Shown: in pieces, positions 25,637 to 33,178 of the stretch
Layout of the letters: each line of letters opens with the position of its first letter
How positions within the stretch are numbered: the first letter of the stretch is position 1
Assembly (NCBI GenBank): GCA_934561055.1
Contig: CAKTFN010000004.1
Location: forward strand, 124,001 to 188,000
Direction: 5' to 3'
DNA from: an uncultured Eubacteriales bacterium
Lineage (GTDB): Bacteria; Bacillota; Clostridia; Oscillospirales; Acutalibacteraceae
DNA length: 64,000 nt
Notes under the pieces: model-generated
Databases searched by the model: none
The model's input: only the letters and a program-made list of their open reading frames with translations
Told to the model about the DNA's origin: nothing
Made by a program: the position numbers and the translations under genes

Positions 25637-26443
25637 ATGAAGAATCTCAAAAAATCAATCGCTGTTCTCATTGCCGCTCTGATGCTTTTTTACTGCTTTG
25701 CGGCTTCGGCTTTTGCCGCCGGAACGGTAACCGTAACTCTCAGGGTTGAGGGCATCAAAAACTGCTTTTATTACAACACGGTCACCGTGAACGAAGGCGC
25801 AACCGTTCTTGACGTTCTCAGTCAGGCAGACAAAGACAGCGATTCGCTCACCGTTACGACCGTTGACAGTCAGTACGGCGCTTACGTTTCCGCAATCAAC
25901 GGAGAAAGCGAAAAAACCTTTAAAGGCTGGGACGGCTGGCTCTTCAGAGTCAATGACGTTGAACCCCAGGTTGGTGTTTCCGCTTACACGGTTTCCGATT
26001 CGGACAGCATCGTTGTTTATTACGGCGATCCGTACGGTGTCGGAATGCAGTATCCGAAAATCAACACAAGCGAGCTTGAAAACGGAAAAATTTCCTTCAC
26101 AAGCCTTGATACCGTTTATGACGAAAGTTTCAACCCGGTTCAGAAGGAAAATCCCGTGACCGGTTACACCCTCACCTGGGAATACAACAACGGAAAAACC
26201 GTTACCCTCACTCCCGATGAAAACGGCGTTTGTGTTGTTCCGTCGAAATACCTTTCAAATGGTGCACACAAGGTTCAGATTGAACGCTATGCCGCAAACG
26301 GCTGCCCGACCGTTTTGAGACTTGCTCCGGATTTTTACGTCGGAGAAAAGAACGCTAAGAACCTTATCTCCGATATTTTCAACAAATTCAAAGAGCTCAT
26401 TAATAGGATAATCGAATTCATCAAGTCGATTTTCAAAAAGTAA
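25637..26443 (+). CDS. Secreted DUF4430 protein with amphipathic C-terminal tail
   Basis: 268 residues: signal peptide (about 1-27, ending SAFAA), a DUF4430-like domain (about 28-130; VTVTLRVEGI, NEGATVLDVLSQ, GWDGWLFRVNDVEP, SIVVYYGD), a second beta-rich region, then a C-terminal amphipathic helix that ends NRIIEFIKSIFKK. No lipobox and no LPXTG, so retention may depend on that helix. Last gene of the riboswitch operon, 56 bases after the lipoprotein gene, with AAAGGAAG as ribosome site. Possibly a second corrinoid-binding or ternary partner. Confidence 0.7.
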   Translation: MKNLKKSIAVLIAALMLFYCFAASAFAAGTVTVTLRVEGIKNCFYYNTVTVNEGATVLDVLSQADKDSDSLTVTTVDSQYGAYVSAINGESEKTFKGWDGWLFRVNDVEPQVGVSAYTVSDSDSIVVYYGDPYGVGMQYPKINTSELENGKISFTSLDTVYDESFNPVQKENPVTGYTLTWEYNNGKTVTLTPDENGVCVVPSKYLSNGAHKVQIERYAANGCPTVLRLAPDFYVGEKNAKNLISDIFNKFKELINRIIEFIKSIFKK

Positions 26444-26458
26444 TCTGCGAATCAAAAG

Positions 26459-26492
26459 AACACGGTCGCTCAAACGAGTGACCGTGTTTTTT
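26459..26492 (+). terminator. Terminator of the B12 operon
   Basis: AACACGGTC / GACCGTGTT outer stem, CTC/GAG inner pairs, then TTTTTT. Confidence 0.85.
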
Positions 26493-26496
26493 GCAA

Positions 26497-28086
26497 TTAA
26501 TATGTGAAAATGAAGATGTCCTTATCGTTGATGTTTGCGGAAAAATTGGTGTCAACCCGGAAGGTTTGCGGTGCGTAAACGTCGAGCCGTGTGAGGCGGC
26601 CTCTGTTGTCGATTTCCGCTTTGACCGTTGTTCCGAGGTAGGTTACGGTGATTTTTGAAATCTCGTCGTCGTCGGCAATCTGAAGGACGGAAAGGTTGAT
26701 GGGCATTGAAACCGCTTTGTTGTAAACGCAAGTGTTGCTTCCCGTTCCGCTGAAACGAGCTTTTTCTTTGACGAGCTTCATCTGAATCGTGTAACCGCTT
26801 CCGTTCTTTTTGGCGCTTGCGCTTTCAACTCCGGCCGGGTCAAGCTCGCAGGCTTGAAGGAGGGGAGGAATAACGGCGGTTGCGTTTTTCTTTTCGTCAA
26901 TCTTTCCGTTTTTGATGACGTAATTCTTTTCGTTTTGAGAGAAGAACGACGCAAGAAGAACGGTGTATATCACTTTTTTTGATGTGTCCGTGCTTTTTGT
27001 GATTACAAACGACGGGTCATTGACAACGCTGAGCTTGAAATTTTTTGTGTTCTTCGCTTTGTTGACTGCGTCGCAGTAGGCTTCAACAATGTTTTCCTTT
27101 CCCTTCGGCGGCTCAAGGTTTGTCACTCTGACGGTGACTTTGCAGTTGAGCCTGAATCCGTTTTTGATTGCGGTAATTGTTGCTGTTCCCGTCTTTTTTC
27201 CGTAAACAACGCCTTTTTGACTGACGGCGGCGATTTTCGGATTGCTGCTTTTCCATGTGACTTTTCCGCTTCCGCCCGTGACGGCGAGTCTTTGACTTCC
27301 GCCTTCTTCAAGAGTGAGAGAGGAGCGGCTGAGAGTGAGAACGTAAACGCTCACCCTGCAGCTCATTTTATAGCCGTTGACCGTTGCGGTAATCGTAGCT
27401 TTTCCGGTTTTTCTTCCTTTGACGGCGCCGTTTGCGTTGACGTAAACAACGGACGGATTTGAACTTACCCACTTCGCTTTTTCCGTTCCGCCGTAAACCT
27501 TGAGCCGGGCTTTTTGATTGACTTGAAGGTTGAGGGCGGTTTTATTGAGAGCGGGTTTCAAAACGGTAACTTTGCACTGCATTGAAACGCCGTTTCTTAT
27601 TGCGGTAATTGTTGCTTTTCCGGGCTTTTTCGCCGTGACAACTCCGTTTTTAACGGTTGCAACGTTTTTGTTGCTTGTTCTCCATTTGATTTTTCCGCTT
27701 CCGCCGTTGACGGAAAGGGTGTATTGACGGCCCATATAAATGTTCTTTTGTCTGTTACTCAAAAACGGATTGACAACCCTGACCCGGTAAGATAAAGTTT
27801 CGGAACCGATTTCGGCCATGATTACGGCCGTTCCCTTTTTCCTTGCACGGACGGTTCCGTCGCCGTCAACCGTTGCAACGCTTTCGTCGCTGCTGAGCCA
27901 CGAGGCGAACGAAGTGTCCGCTCCGGCCGGAACGGTTTTGATTTCTCTTTTATATGTTCCTTTGATGAAAATGTCCTGTTCCTCTTCGCTCATATAGTAT
28001 CTGATGTCGGCCGCAAAAAAGACGTTCACGATTCCCGACGAAAAAAGCATTGCGAAAGCAAGAAAAACGGAAAGAATTTTTTTCAT
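26497..28086 (-). CDS. Secreted protein with four BIG2 (Ig-like) repeats
   Basis: About 529 residues from ATG at 28086; an in-frame TTG at 28095 is the alternative. Signal peptide (about 1-25), then four bacterial Ig-like group 2 repeats of roughly 70-80 residues, each with a W-x-S-x(5-6)-V/A core and a KxGxAxITA strand (for example WRTSNKNVATV, WVSSNPSVVYV, WKSSNPKIAAV). The last 190 residues are an unrecognised domain. Surface adhesion or wall association is the usual role of BIG2 arrays. AAGGAGG lies far upstream with a short hairpin between it and the start. No clear promoter. Confidence 0.8.
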   Translation of the reverse strand: MKKILSVFLAFAMLFSSGIVNVFFAADIRYYMSEEEQDIFIKGTYKREIKTVPAGADTSFASWLSSDESVATVDGDGTVRARKKGTAVIMAEIGSETLSYRVRVVNPFLSNRQKNIYMGRQYTLSVNGGSGKIKWRTSNKNVATVKNGVVTAKKPGKATITAIRNGVSMQCKVTVLKPALNKTALNLQVNQKARLKVYGGTEKAKWVSSNPSVVYVNANGAVKGRKTGKATITATVNGYKMSCRVSVYVLTLSRSSLTLEEGGSQRLAVTGGSGKVTWKSSNPKIAAVSQKGVVYGKKTGTATITAIKNGFRLNCKVTVRVTNLEPPKGKENIVEAYCDAVNKAKNTKNFKLSVVNDPSFVITKSTDTSKKVIYTVLLASFFSQNEKNYVIKNGKIDEKKNATAVIPPLLQACELDPAGVESASAKKNGSGYTIQMKLVKEKARFSGTGSNTCVYNKAVSMPINLSVLQIADDDEISKITVTYLGTTVKAEIDNRGRLTRLDVYAPQTFRVDTNFSANINDKDIFIFTY

Positions 28087-28298
28087 ATCATTCAAGGCGC
28101 CGAAAAGCGCCGAGCCTCCTTCTTCACCGCCGAAAAACGGCGCAAAAATTTATACACGTTTATTTTATCACAAACCTCGGGAAAAGAAAAGCCCTAAAAT
28201 TTCTCCCGTTAATTCCGCTTTTAAAAGAAGTTTCGGTTATCAAAGTAATATAACCAAAAATGCGGCTTTTTTTCAAAAGTTTCAGTTGCTTTTCAACA
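28087..28298. other. Intergenic stretch between divergent genes
   Basis: Contains the ribosome site of the BIG2 gene, two small GC hairpins (near 28095-28115 and 28128-28142) and otherwise AT-rich sequence. No gene and no convincing minus-strand promoter seen. Confidence 0.5.
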
Positions 28299-28328
28299 TT
28301 GACAGTCTGTCATATTATGTAGTATACT
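28299..28328 (+). promoter_or_regulatory. SigA promoter of serC-serA
   Basis: TTGACA, 18-base spacer, TATACT. A 9-bp hairpin CTTTTGAAA / TTTCAAAAG lies in the leader at about 28374-28402, without a T tract. Confidence 0.7.
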
Positions 28329-28441
28329 CGATTTAATTTCATTGTACTTTAATACTACGATGGGATAGCTTATACTTTTGAAACTGTTTTTCGCTTTCAA
28401 AAGCCGGGCTTAATTATACTGTTTATACAAGAGGTGTTTTT

Positions 28442-29527
28442 ATGTCACGAGTATTCAATTTTTCGGCCGGCCCTTCAATGATGCCGGAGGCTGTTCTCAA
28501 AAAAGCCGCAGAGCAGATGCTTGATTATGAAGGCAGCGGGCAGTCGGTTATGGAAATGTCGCATCGTTCAAAAACCTATCAGTCAATAATTGACGGAGCC
28601 GAAGCTCTTCTTCGTGAAGTGATGAACATTCCGGACAATTACAAAGTCCTCTTTCTTCAGGGCGGCGGTTCTTCTCAGTTTTCAATGATTCCGCTCAATC
28701 TCATGACAAAAAGCGGAAAGGCCGATTACATCATCACCGGTCAATGGGCAAAGAAGGCATTTCAGGAAGGCTCCCGTTACGGAAAAGCAAGAGCCGTTGC
28801 TTCCTCCGCCGACAAAACCTTTTCATACATCCCGAAAACCGATAAGTCAATGTTTGACCCTGAAGCGGATTATGTTTATATTTGTATGAACAACACGATT
28901 TACGGAACTGTTTACCACACTCTTCCGGACACCGGTTCTGTTCCTCTCGTTGCAGACATTTCGTCCTGCATTCTTTCCGAGCCGATCGACGTTTCAAAAT
29001 TCGGCCTTCTTTTTGCCGGTGCGCAGAAGAACATGGGCCCCGCCGGAGTTACGGTTGTAATCATTCGGGAAGACCTTATCGGTGAGCCGATGGATATCAC
29101 TCCGACAATGTTCAAATATCAAATCCACGCCGAAAACAAATCGCTTTACAATACGCCGCCGTGCTACGGAATCTATATGATAAAGCTCATGCTCGAATGG
29201 CTGAAAAACGACATCGGTGGACTTGAAAACATGAAAAAGCTCAACGAAAAGAAAGCGAATCTCATTTATGATTTTCTTGATTTCTCTTCTCTTTTCAAGG
29301 GTACGGTCGTAAAAGAAGACCGTTCGCTCATGAACATTCCGTTCGTCACCGGAAACGGGGAGCTTGACGCTCTTTTTGTGAAGGAAGCGGGCGAGAACGG
29401 CTTTGTCAACATCAAGGGACATCGCACCGTCGGCGGAATGAGAGCTTCGGTATACAACGGAATGCCGCTTGAAGGCGTTGAAAAACTCGTTGCCTTCATG
29501 AAAAAATTTGAGGAGGAACATTCATGA
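28442..29527 (+). CDS. serC: Phosphoserine aminotransferase
   Basis: PLP enzyme converting 3-phosphohydroxypyruvate and glutamate to phosphoserine and 2-oxoglutarate. 361 residues, full length. RVFNFSAGPSMMPEAVL at the start, the phosphate-contact stretch LFLQGGGSSQFSMIPLNL, the PLP-lysine region FAGAQKNMGPAG and the C-terminal HRTVGGMRASVYN are classic. GAGGTG seven bases before ATG. Overlaps serA by four bases (ATGA). Confidence 0.96.
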   Translation: MSRVFNFSAGPSMMPEAVLKKAAEQMLDYEGSGQSVMEMSHRSKTYQSIIDGAEALLREVMNIPDNYKVLFLQGGGSSQFSMIPLNLMTKSGKADYIITGQWAKKAFQEGSRYGKARAVASSADKTFSYIPKTDKSMFDPEADYVYICMNNTIYGTVYHTLPDTGSVPLVADISSCILSEPIDVSKFGLLFAGAQKNMGPAGVTVVIIREDLIGEPMDITPTMFKYQIHAENKSLYNTPPCYGIYMIKLMLEWLKNDIGGLENMKKLNEKKANLIYDFLDFSSLFKGTVVKEDRSLMNIPFVTGNGELDALFVKEAGENGFVNIKGHRTVGGMRASVYNGMPLEGVEKLVAFMKKFEEEHS

Positions 29528-30693
29528 ATAAAAAAATTCTTACCCTCAACAAAATTTCAAAAACAGGCCTTTCTCACCTTGAAAAGAAGGGCTATGAATG
29601 CTCAGACAGCGTAACCGAGCCGGACGCGGTTCTTGTTCGCTCGGCAAGTATGCACGAAAGTCCGATTCCCTCTTCGGTTAAAGCGATTGCAAGAGCGGGA
29701 GCCGGAGTCAATAATATTCCCGTTGACATTTGCAGCGAAAAGGGAATTGTTGTTTTCAACACTCCCGGCGCAAACTCAAATGCGGTCAAGGAGCTTGTGA
29801 TTGCGGGACTTCTTCTTTCCTCAAGAAGAATTGTTGACGCAATCGACTGGGTAAAGACGGTGAAGGATGAGCCGGAGCTTTCAAAGCTCATTGAAAAAGG
29901 AAAAAGCAGATTTGTCGGTCCGGAGCTTCACGGAAAAACCCTCGGAGTAATCGGCCTCGGCGCAATCGGCGTTCTTGTTGCAAATGCGGCGCAAAGGCTC
30001 GGAATGAACGTTCTCGGCTATGACCCGTTCCTTTCGGTCGAGTCTGCGTGGCACCTTTCCCGTTCAATCACCCACGCCGAAAACCTCAAGGAAGTTTTTT
30101 CCTCCTGCGATTATATCACGGTTCACGTTCCTCTTCTTGATTCGACAAAGGGCATGATAAACGCCGAGTCGCTTTCAATGATGAAGGACGGCGTAAGAAT
30201 AATGAACTTTTCGCGCGGCGGTCTTGTTAATGACGACGACATGGTTTCGGCTCTTGAAAGCGGAAAGGTTGCTTCATATGTTACCGACTTCCCGTCGGCA
30301 AAAATCATCGGTGCAAAGAACGCAATCGCAATTCCGCACCTCGGAGCTTCAACGCCGGAATCCGAGGAAAACTGCGCCGTTTGCGCCGCAGACGAGCTTT
30401 TGGATTTTCTTGAAAACGGAAACATCAGAAATTCCGTCAATTTTCCCAACGTTTCAACTCCGCGTGAAACCGACTGCCGCCTTTGCGTAATTCACAAAAA
30501 CGTTCCAAACGTGATTGCAAACATTTCTTCTGCGGTTTCGAGCGAGAAAATCAACATCGAAAACCTTCTCAACAAGGCGAAAAAGGATATGGCATATACG
30601 ATTGTTGACATCACGCTCGGCGACAGGAACGTTGATTTTGAAAGCGTTTTGAAAGCTATCGACGGCGTAATCGGAGTCAGAGTGATAAAGTAA
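29524..30693 (+). CDS. serA: D-3-phosphoglycerate dehydrogenase with ACT domain
   Basis: First enzyme of serine synthesis. 389 residues: substrate-binding lobes, NAD-binding loop GLGAIGVLVANAAQRLG (about 144-160), catalytic region with FSRGGLVNDDDM and the His in PHLGASTPES, then a C-terminal ACT domain (about 315-389) that probably senses serine. It is the short form, without the intervening ASB domain found in long SerA proteins. Confidence 0.95.
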   Translation: MNKKILTLNKISKTGLSHLEKKGYECSDSVTEPDAVLVRSASMHESPIPSSVKAIARAGAGVNNIPVDICSEKGIVVFNTPGANSNAVKELVIAGLLLSSRRIVDAIDWVKTVKDEPELSKLIEKGKSRFVGPELHGKTLGVIGLGAIGVLVANAAQRLGMNVLGYDPFLSVESAWHLSRSITHAENLKEVFSSCDYITVHVPLLDSTKGMINAESLSMMKDGVRIMNFSRGGLVNDDDMVSALESGKVASYVTDFPSAKIIGAKNAIAIPHLGASTPESEENCAVCAADELLDFLENGNIRNSVNFPNVSTPRETDCRLCVIHKNVPNVIANISSAVSSEKINIENLLNKAKKDMAYTIVDITLGDRNVDFESVLKAIDGVIGVRVIK

Positions 30694-30707
30694 AGAGAAA
30701 TAAAAGT

Positions 30708-30750
30708 AATCCCGAATCGCAATGAAAAGATGCGGTTCGGGATTTTTTTC
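30708..30750 (+). terminator. Terminator of serC-serA
   Basis: AATCCCGAATCGCA / TGCGGTTCGGGATT stem, then TTTTTTT. Confidence 0.88.
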
Positions 30751-30760
30751 GTTTTCATTT

Positions 30761-31237
30761 TTAGCATTCGATGTTGCTTATCCAGCTTTTAATTTGCGAC
30801 TCTTTGGTTTTGAGATTGCTTGAGCTGAAATAAACGTCTAAGCCGCTTTTTACATTTGAAGCCGGACAAATTTTTTTAATGTCTTCAAAGGTATGGCCGA
30901 TCCAGCCTCCGTTTGTTGCAAAGGGATAGATGGTTTTCCCGGAAAGATTGTTTTTCTCAAAAAAAGTCTTGACCGCCGGAGCAAAGGTATACCACCAAAC
31001 GGGCGTTCCGAGAATCACCGTGTCATATTTTTCAAGTTCTGCATCAAGAGGTCTGATTGCGGGGGAAAAGCCGCTGTTGACTTCCTTATGACCTTTTTCG
31101 ACAATTTCGTTATAACTTCCTTCATACGGAAGCACGGTTTTGATTTCGGCGATGTCTGCACCGATACTTTCACGGATTTTTTCTGCGATTTTTTTGGTGT
31201 TTCCGGAAAGCGAATAGTAAATTATGACTGCTTTCAT
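30761..31237 (-). CDS. Flavodoxin
   Basis: 158-residue FMN protein. The phosphate loop SLSGNTKKIAEKI (about 9-21), LGTPVWWYTFAPAVKTF (the Trp/aromatic isoalloxazine loop) and FATNGGWIGHTFEDIKK are clear. It is the flavodoxin/NAD(P)H-oxidoreductase-like type rather than the short acidic electron carrier. RBS AAGGAGG. Second gene of the MerR-controlled pair, 12 bases after the cupin gene. Confidence 0.88.
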   Translation of the reverse strand: MKAVIIYYSLSGNTKKIAEKIRESIGADIAEIKTVLPYEGSYNEIVEKGHKEVNSGFSPAIRPLDAELEKYDTVILGTPVWWYTFAPAVKTFFEKNNLSGKTIYPFATNGGWIGHTFEDIKKICPASNVKSGLDVYFSSSNLKTKESQIKSWISNIEC

Positions 31238-31249
31238 GTCAGAACCTCC

Positions 31250-31681
31250 TTAAAGGGCGTTGTAGTCTTCATCCGAAACGGCTTCGCACCATTCTGTGAC
31301 GGAGTTTTTTCCTGGAATTTCAACGGCAATGTGAGAAAACCAACTGTCTTTTTTTGCGCCGTGCCAATGCTTTACGTTCGGCGGAACGAGAACAACCGAG
31401 CCGGGAATGAGCGACTGCGGTTCTTTTCCTTCTTCCTGATACCAACCTTCACCGGCAACGCAAAGAAGAAGCTGGCCGCCGCCGGAATCGGAGCGGTGAA
31501 TGTGAAAGTTGTTTCGGCAACCGGGTTCAAACGTGACGTTCGTAAAGGAAAGGCCGTCACCGGGGCTTGACAAGGGATTGAGAAACGAATTTCCGATAAA
31601 GTACTTTGAAAACTCGGTATTCTTTTTGCCTGACTTAAAAACATTGATTTTTTCAAATTCGTCTTTTGAGAGAACTTTCAT
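31250..31681 (-). CDS. Cupin-domain protein
   Basis: 143 residues folding as a single small cupin: motif 1 around NFHIHRSDSGGGQLLLCVAGEG (metal-binding His pair) and motif 2 PPNVKHWHGAKKD. Reaction unknown; such cupins often accompany flavodoxins or oxidoreductases in aldehyde or redox stress loci. First gene behind the MerR-type promoter at 31746-31776 and divergent from the regulator. Confidence 0.82.
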   Translation of the reverse strand: MKVLSKDEFEKINVFKSGKKNTEFSKYFIGNSFLNPLSSPGDGLSFTNVTFEPGCRNNFHIHRSDSGGGQLLLCVAGEGWYQEEGKEPQSLIPGSVVLVPPNVKHWHGAKKDSWFSHIAVEIPGKNSVTEWCEAVSDEDYNAL

Positions 31682-31696
31682 GCTAAAATCTCCTGT

Positions 31697-31725
31697 TTGA
31701 CAATAATTCTTGCAAGGTGTATAAT
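31697..31725 (+). promoter_or_regulatory. SigA promoter of the MerR regulator at 31823
   Basis: TTGACA, 17-base spacer, TATAAT: full consensus. The operator lies downstream of it, so the regulator can repress itself. Confidence 0.8.
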
Positions 31726-31745
31726 GAACCTGTAAGTTTGATTAC

Positions 31746-31776
31746 ATTCTACAACTTAAAGTTAACTTTAAGTCAA
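31746..31776 (-). promoter_or_regulatory. MerR-type promoter and operator of the cupin-flavodoxin genes
   Basis: On the minus strand TTGACT and TAGAAT are 19 bases apart, the over-long spacer typical of MerR-activated promoters. The spacer holds most of a perfect 20-bp palindrome (31754-31773) with core CTTAAAG-TTAA-CTTTAAG. This agrees with the operator reported for Bacillus AdhR (CTTAAAG-N4-CTTTAAG), from memory. Confidence 0.85.
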
Positions 31777-31822
31777 GAGGCAAATTAAAAATTTTTCAAT
31801 TTTTTTAGGAAAGGTTGATGAG

Positions 31823-32266
31823 ATGTTTTACACAGTCGGGGAAATGGCAAAAAAAATCGGAGTTGCGCCTTCAACGTTGAGATATTACGATAAGGAAGGA
31901 CTCCTTCCGTTTGTCGAACGTTCCGACGGCGGAATAAGAATGTTCAAGGAAGAAGATTTCGGCTGGCTTTCAATCATCGATTGCCTCAAAAAAACGGGAA
32001 TGCCGATTAAGGAAATCAAAAAGTTCATCGATTGGGGAATGCAGGGCGACTCAACAATCGAGGAGCGCCTTGAACTCATTGACCGTCAGCGCGACGAGGT
32101 TCTCAAAAGGATTGATCACCTCAATTCAACGCTTGATACGCTTAATTACAAGCATTGGTTTTATGAAACGGCAAAAAAGGCCGGAACGTGCGATTATCCG
32201 AAAAATCTTCCCGACGACGAACTTCCGCCGGAGATTCTCGAAATTAAAAAGCGTCTTAACAAATAA
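31823..32266 (+). CDS. MerR-family regulator of the AdhR/NmlR type
   Basis: 147 residues: winged HTH (about 1-70; YTVGEMAKKIGVAPSTLRYYDKEGLLP) and a short coiled-coil dimer helix with no large effector domain. Cys54 in IIDCLKKTGMPI sits where aldehyde-sensing AdhR/NmlR regulators carry their reactive Cys; another Cys lies near the C terminus (GTCDYP). Divergent from the cupin-flavodoxin pair whose promoter carries the matching operator. Likely an electrophile or methylglyoxal sensor (inference). RBS AGGAAAGG. Confidence 0.85.
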   Translation: MFYTVGEMAKKIGVAPSTLRYYDKEGLLPFVERSDGGIRMFKEEDFGWLSIIDCLKKTGMPIKEIKKFIDWGMQGDSTIEERLELIDRQRDEVLKRIDHLNSTLDTLNYKHWFYETAKKAGTCDYPKNLPDDELPPEILEIKKRLNK

Positions 32267-32286
32267 GTGAAATATTTAAAAAACCT

Positions 32287-32317
32287 CTTGACTCTCACGT
32301 TTCGTCATAGTGTATGA
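32287..32317 (+). promoter_or_regulatory. MerR-type promoter of the TipAS regulator
   Basis: TTGACT and TATGAT with a 19-base spacer, just before the regulator gene, which suggests autoactivation. Dyad symmetry in the spacer is imperfect. Confidence 0.6.
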
Positions 32318-32368
32318 TGCAATTGCGAAAGCGAAAAGTTTTTCGGAAAAATCTTGGGAGGAATCAAG

Positions 32369-33103
32369 ATGAAAACAGTTCATGAAATCGGAAGAATTTC
32401 CGGCGTCAGTGTGAGAACGTTGCATCATTACGACGCAATCGGTCTTTTGAAACCGACCGCCGTGACCGAAGCCGGATACAGGCTGTATGACGATACGGCT
32501 CTTTTAAAGCTTCAAAGCATTCTCTTCTTTCGTGAACTTGAGTTTCCGCTCAAAGAAATCAAGGCGATTTTTGAAAATCCGAACTTTGATTACGTTGCGG
32601 CACTCAAGGAACAACTTAAACTTCTTGAACTCAAAAAGAAGCGGACTGAAAATCTTATTGCTCTCGCAAAAGAAACTATCGAAACCGGAGTGCTTAAAAT
32701 GGATTTTTCACCGTTTGGAAAAAAAGAAATTGAAGAGCTTTCAAAAGAAGCAAGGGAAAAATGGGGTTCAACCGCAGAATTTAAAGAATTTGAAGAAAAG
32801 CAAAGTGAAGGAAAAACGGAAAACGCAGAAGAAAAAATGCTTCTCCTTTTTTCCGAAATCGGGAAAGAACGGAAAAAATCGCCCGCTTCTCCGGAAGCGC
32901 AGGCGGCAGTCAAAAGACTTCAGGCATTCATCAATGAAAACTTTTATACCTGCACCGATGAAATTCTTTCATCGCTCGGCTTGATGTATAATGCCGACGA
33001 GCGCTTCAAAAAGAACATTGACCGCTTCGGGGGAGAGGGTACGGCGGAGTTTGTGAGCCGTGCGATTGAAGAATACTGCAAAAAGCGTAACCTTATCGGG
33101 TAA
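32369..33103 (+). CDS. MerR-family regulator with TipAS-like ligand domain
   Basis: Start at ATG after GGGAGGA; a TTG at 32354 precedes the site and is rejected. 244 residues: MerR HTH (about 1-70; VHEIGRISGVSVRTLHHYDAIGLLKP), long dimer helix (about 75-115), then a TipAS-type C-terminal domain (about 130-240) with the terminal pattern FGGEGTAEFVSRAIEEY. Relatives (TipAL, Mta, SkgA) bind bulky drugs and activate efflux or their own gene. No efflux gene lies beside it here. Confidence 0.85.
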   Translation: MKTVHEIGRISGVSVRTLHHYDAIGLLKPTAVTEAGYRLYDDTALLKLQSILFFRELEFPLKEIKAIFENPNFDYVAALKEQLKLLELKKKRTENLIALAKETIETGVLKMDFSPFGKKEIEELSKEAREKWGSTAEFKEFEEKQSEGKTENAEEKMLLLFSEIGKERKKSPASPEAQAAVKRLQAFINENFYTCTDEILSSLGLMYNADERFKKNIDRFGGEGTAEFVSRAIEEYCKKRNLIG

Positions 33104-33130
33104 TTCCGAAAGGAAATCCGTCATAAAATT

Positions 33131-33162
33131 GAGTAGCCGGTTTTTATCGGTTACTCTTTTTT
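33131..33162 (+). terminator. Terminator of the TipAS regulator gene
   Basis: GAGTAGCCG / CGGTTACTC stem, then TTTTTT. Confidence 0.75.
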
Positions 33163-33178
33163 GTTTGGGTGAAGGTTT

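Noticed and set aside
31754..31773. The 20-bp palindrome as a terminator for the divergent genes
   Set aside because: It is AT-rich with no T tract and sits exactly in a 19-bp promoter spacer, so an operator is the better reading.
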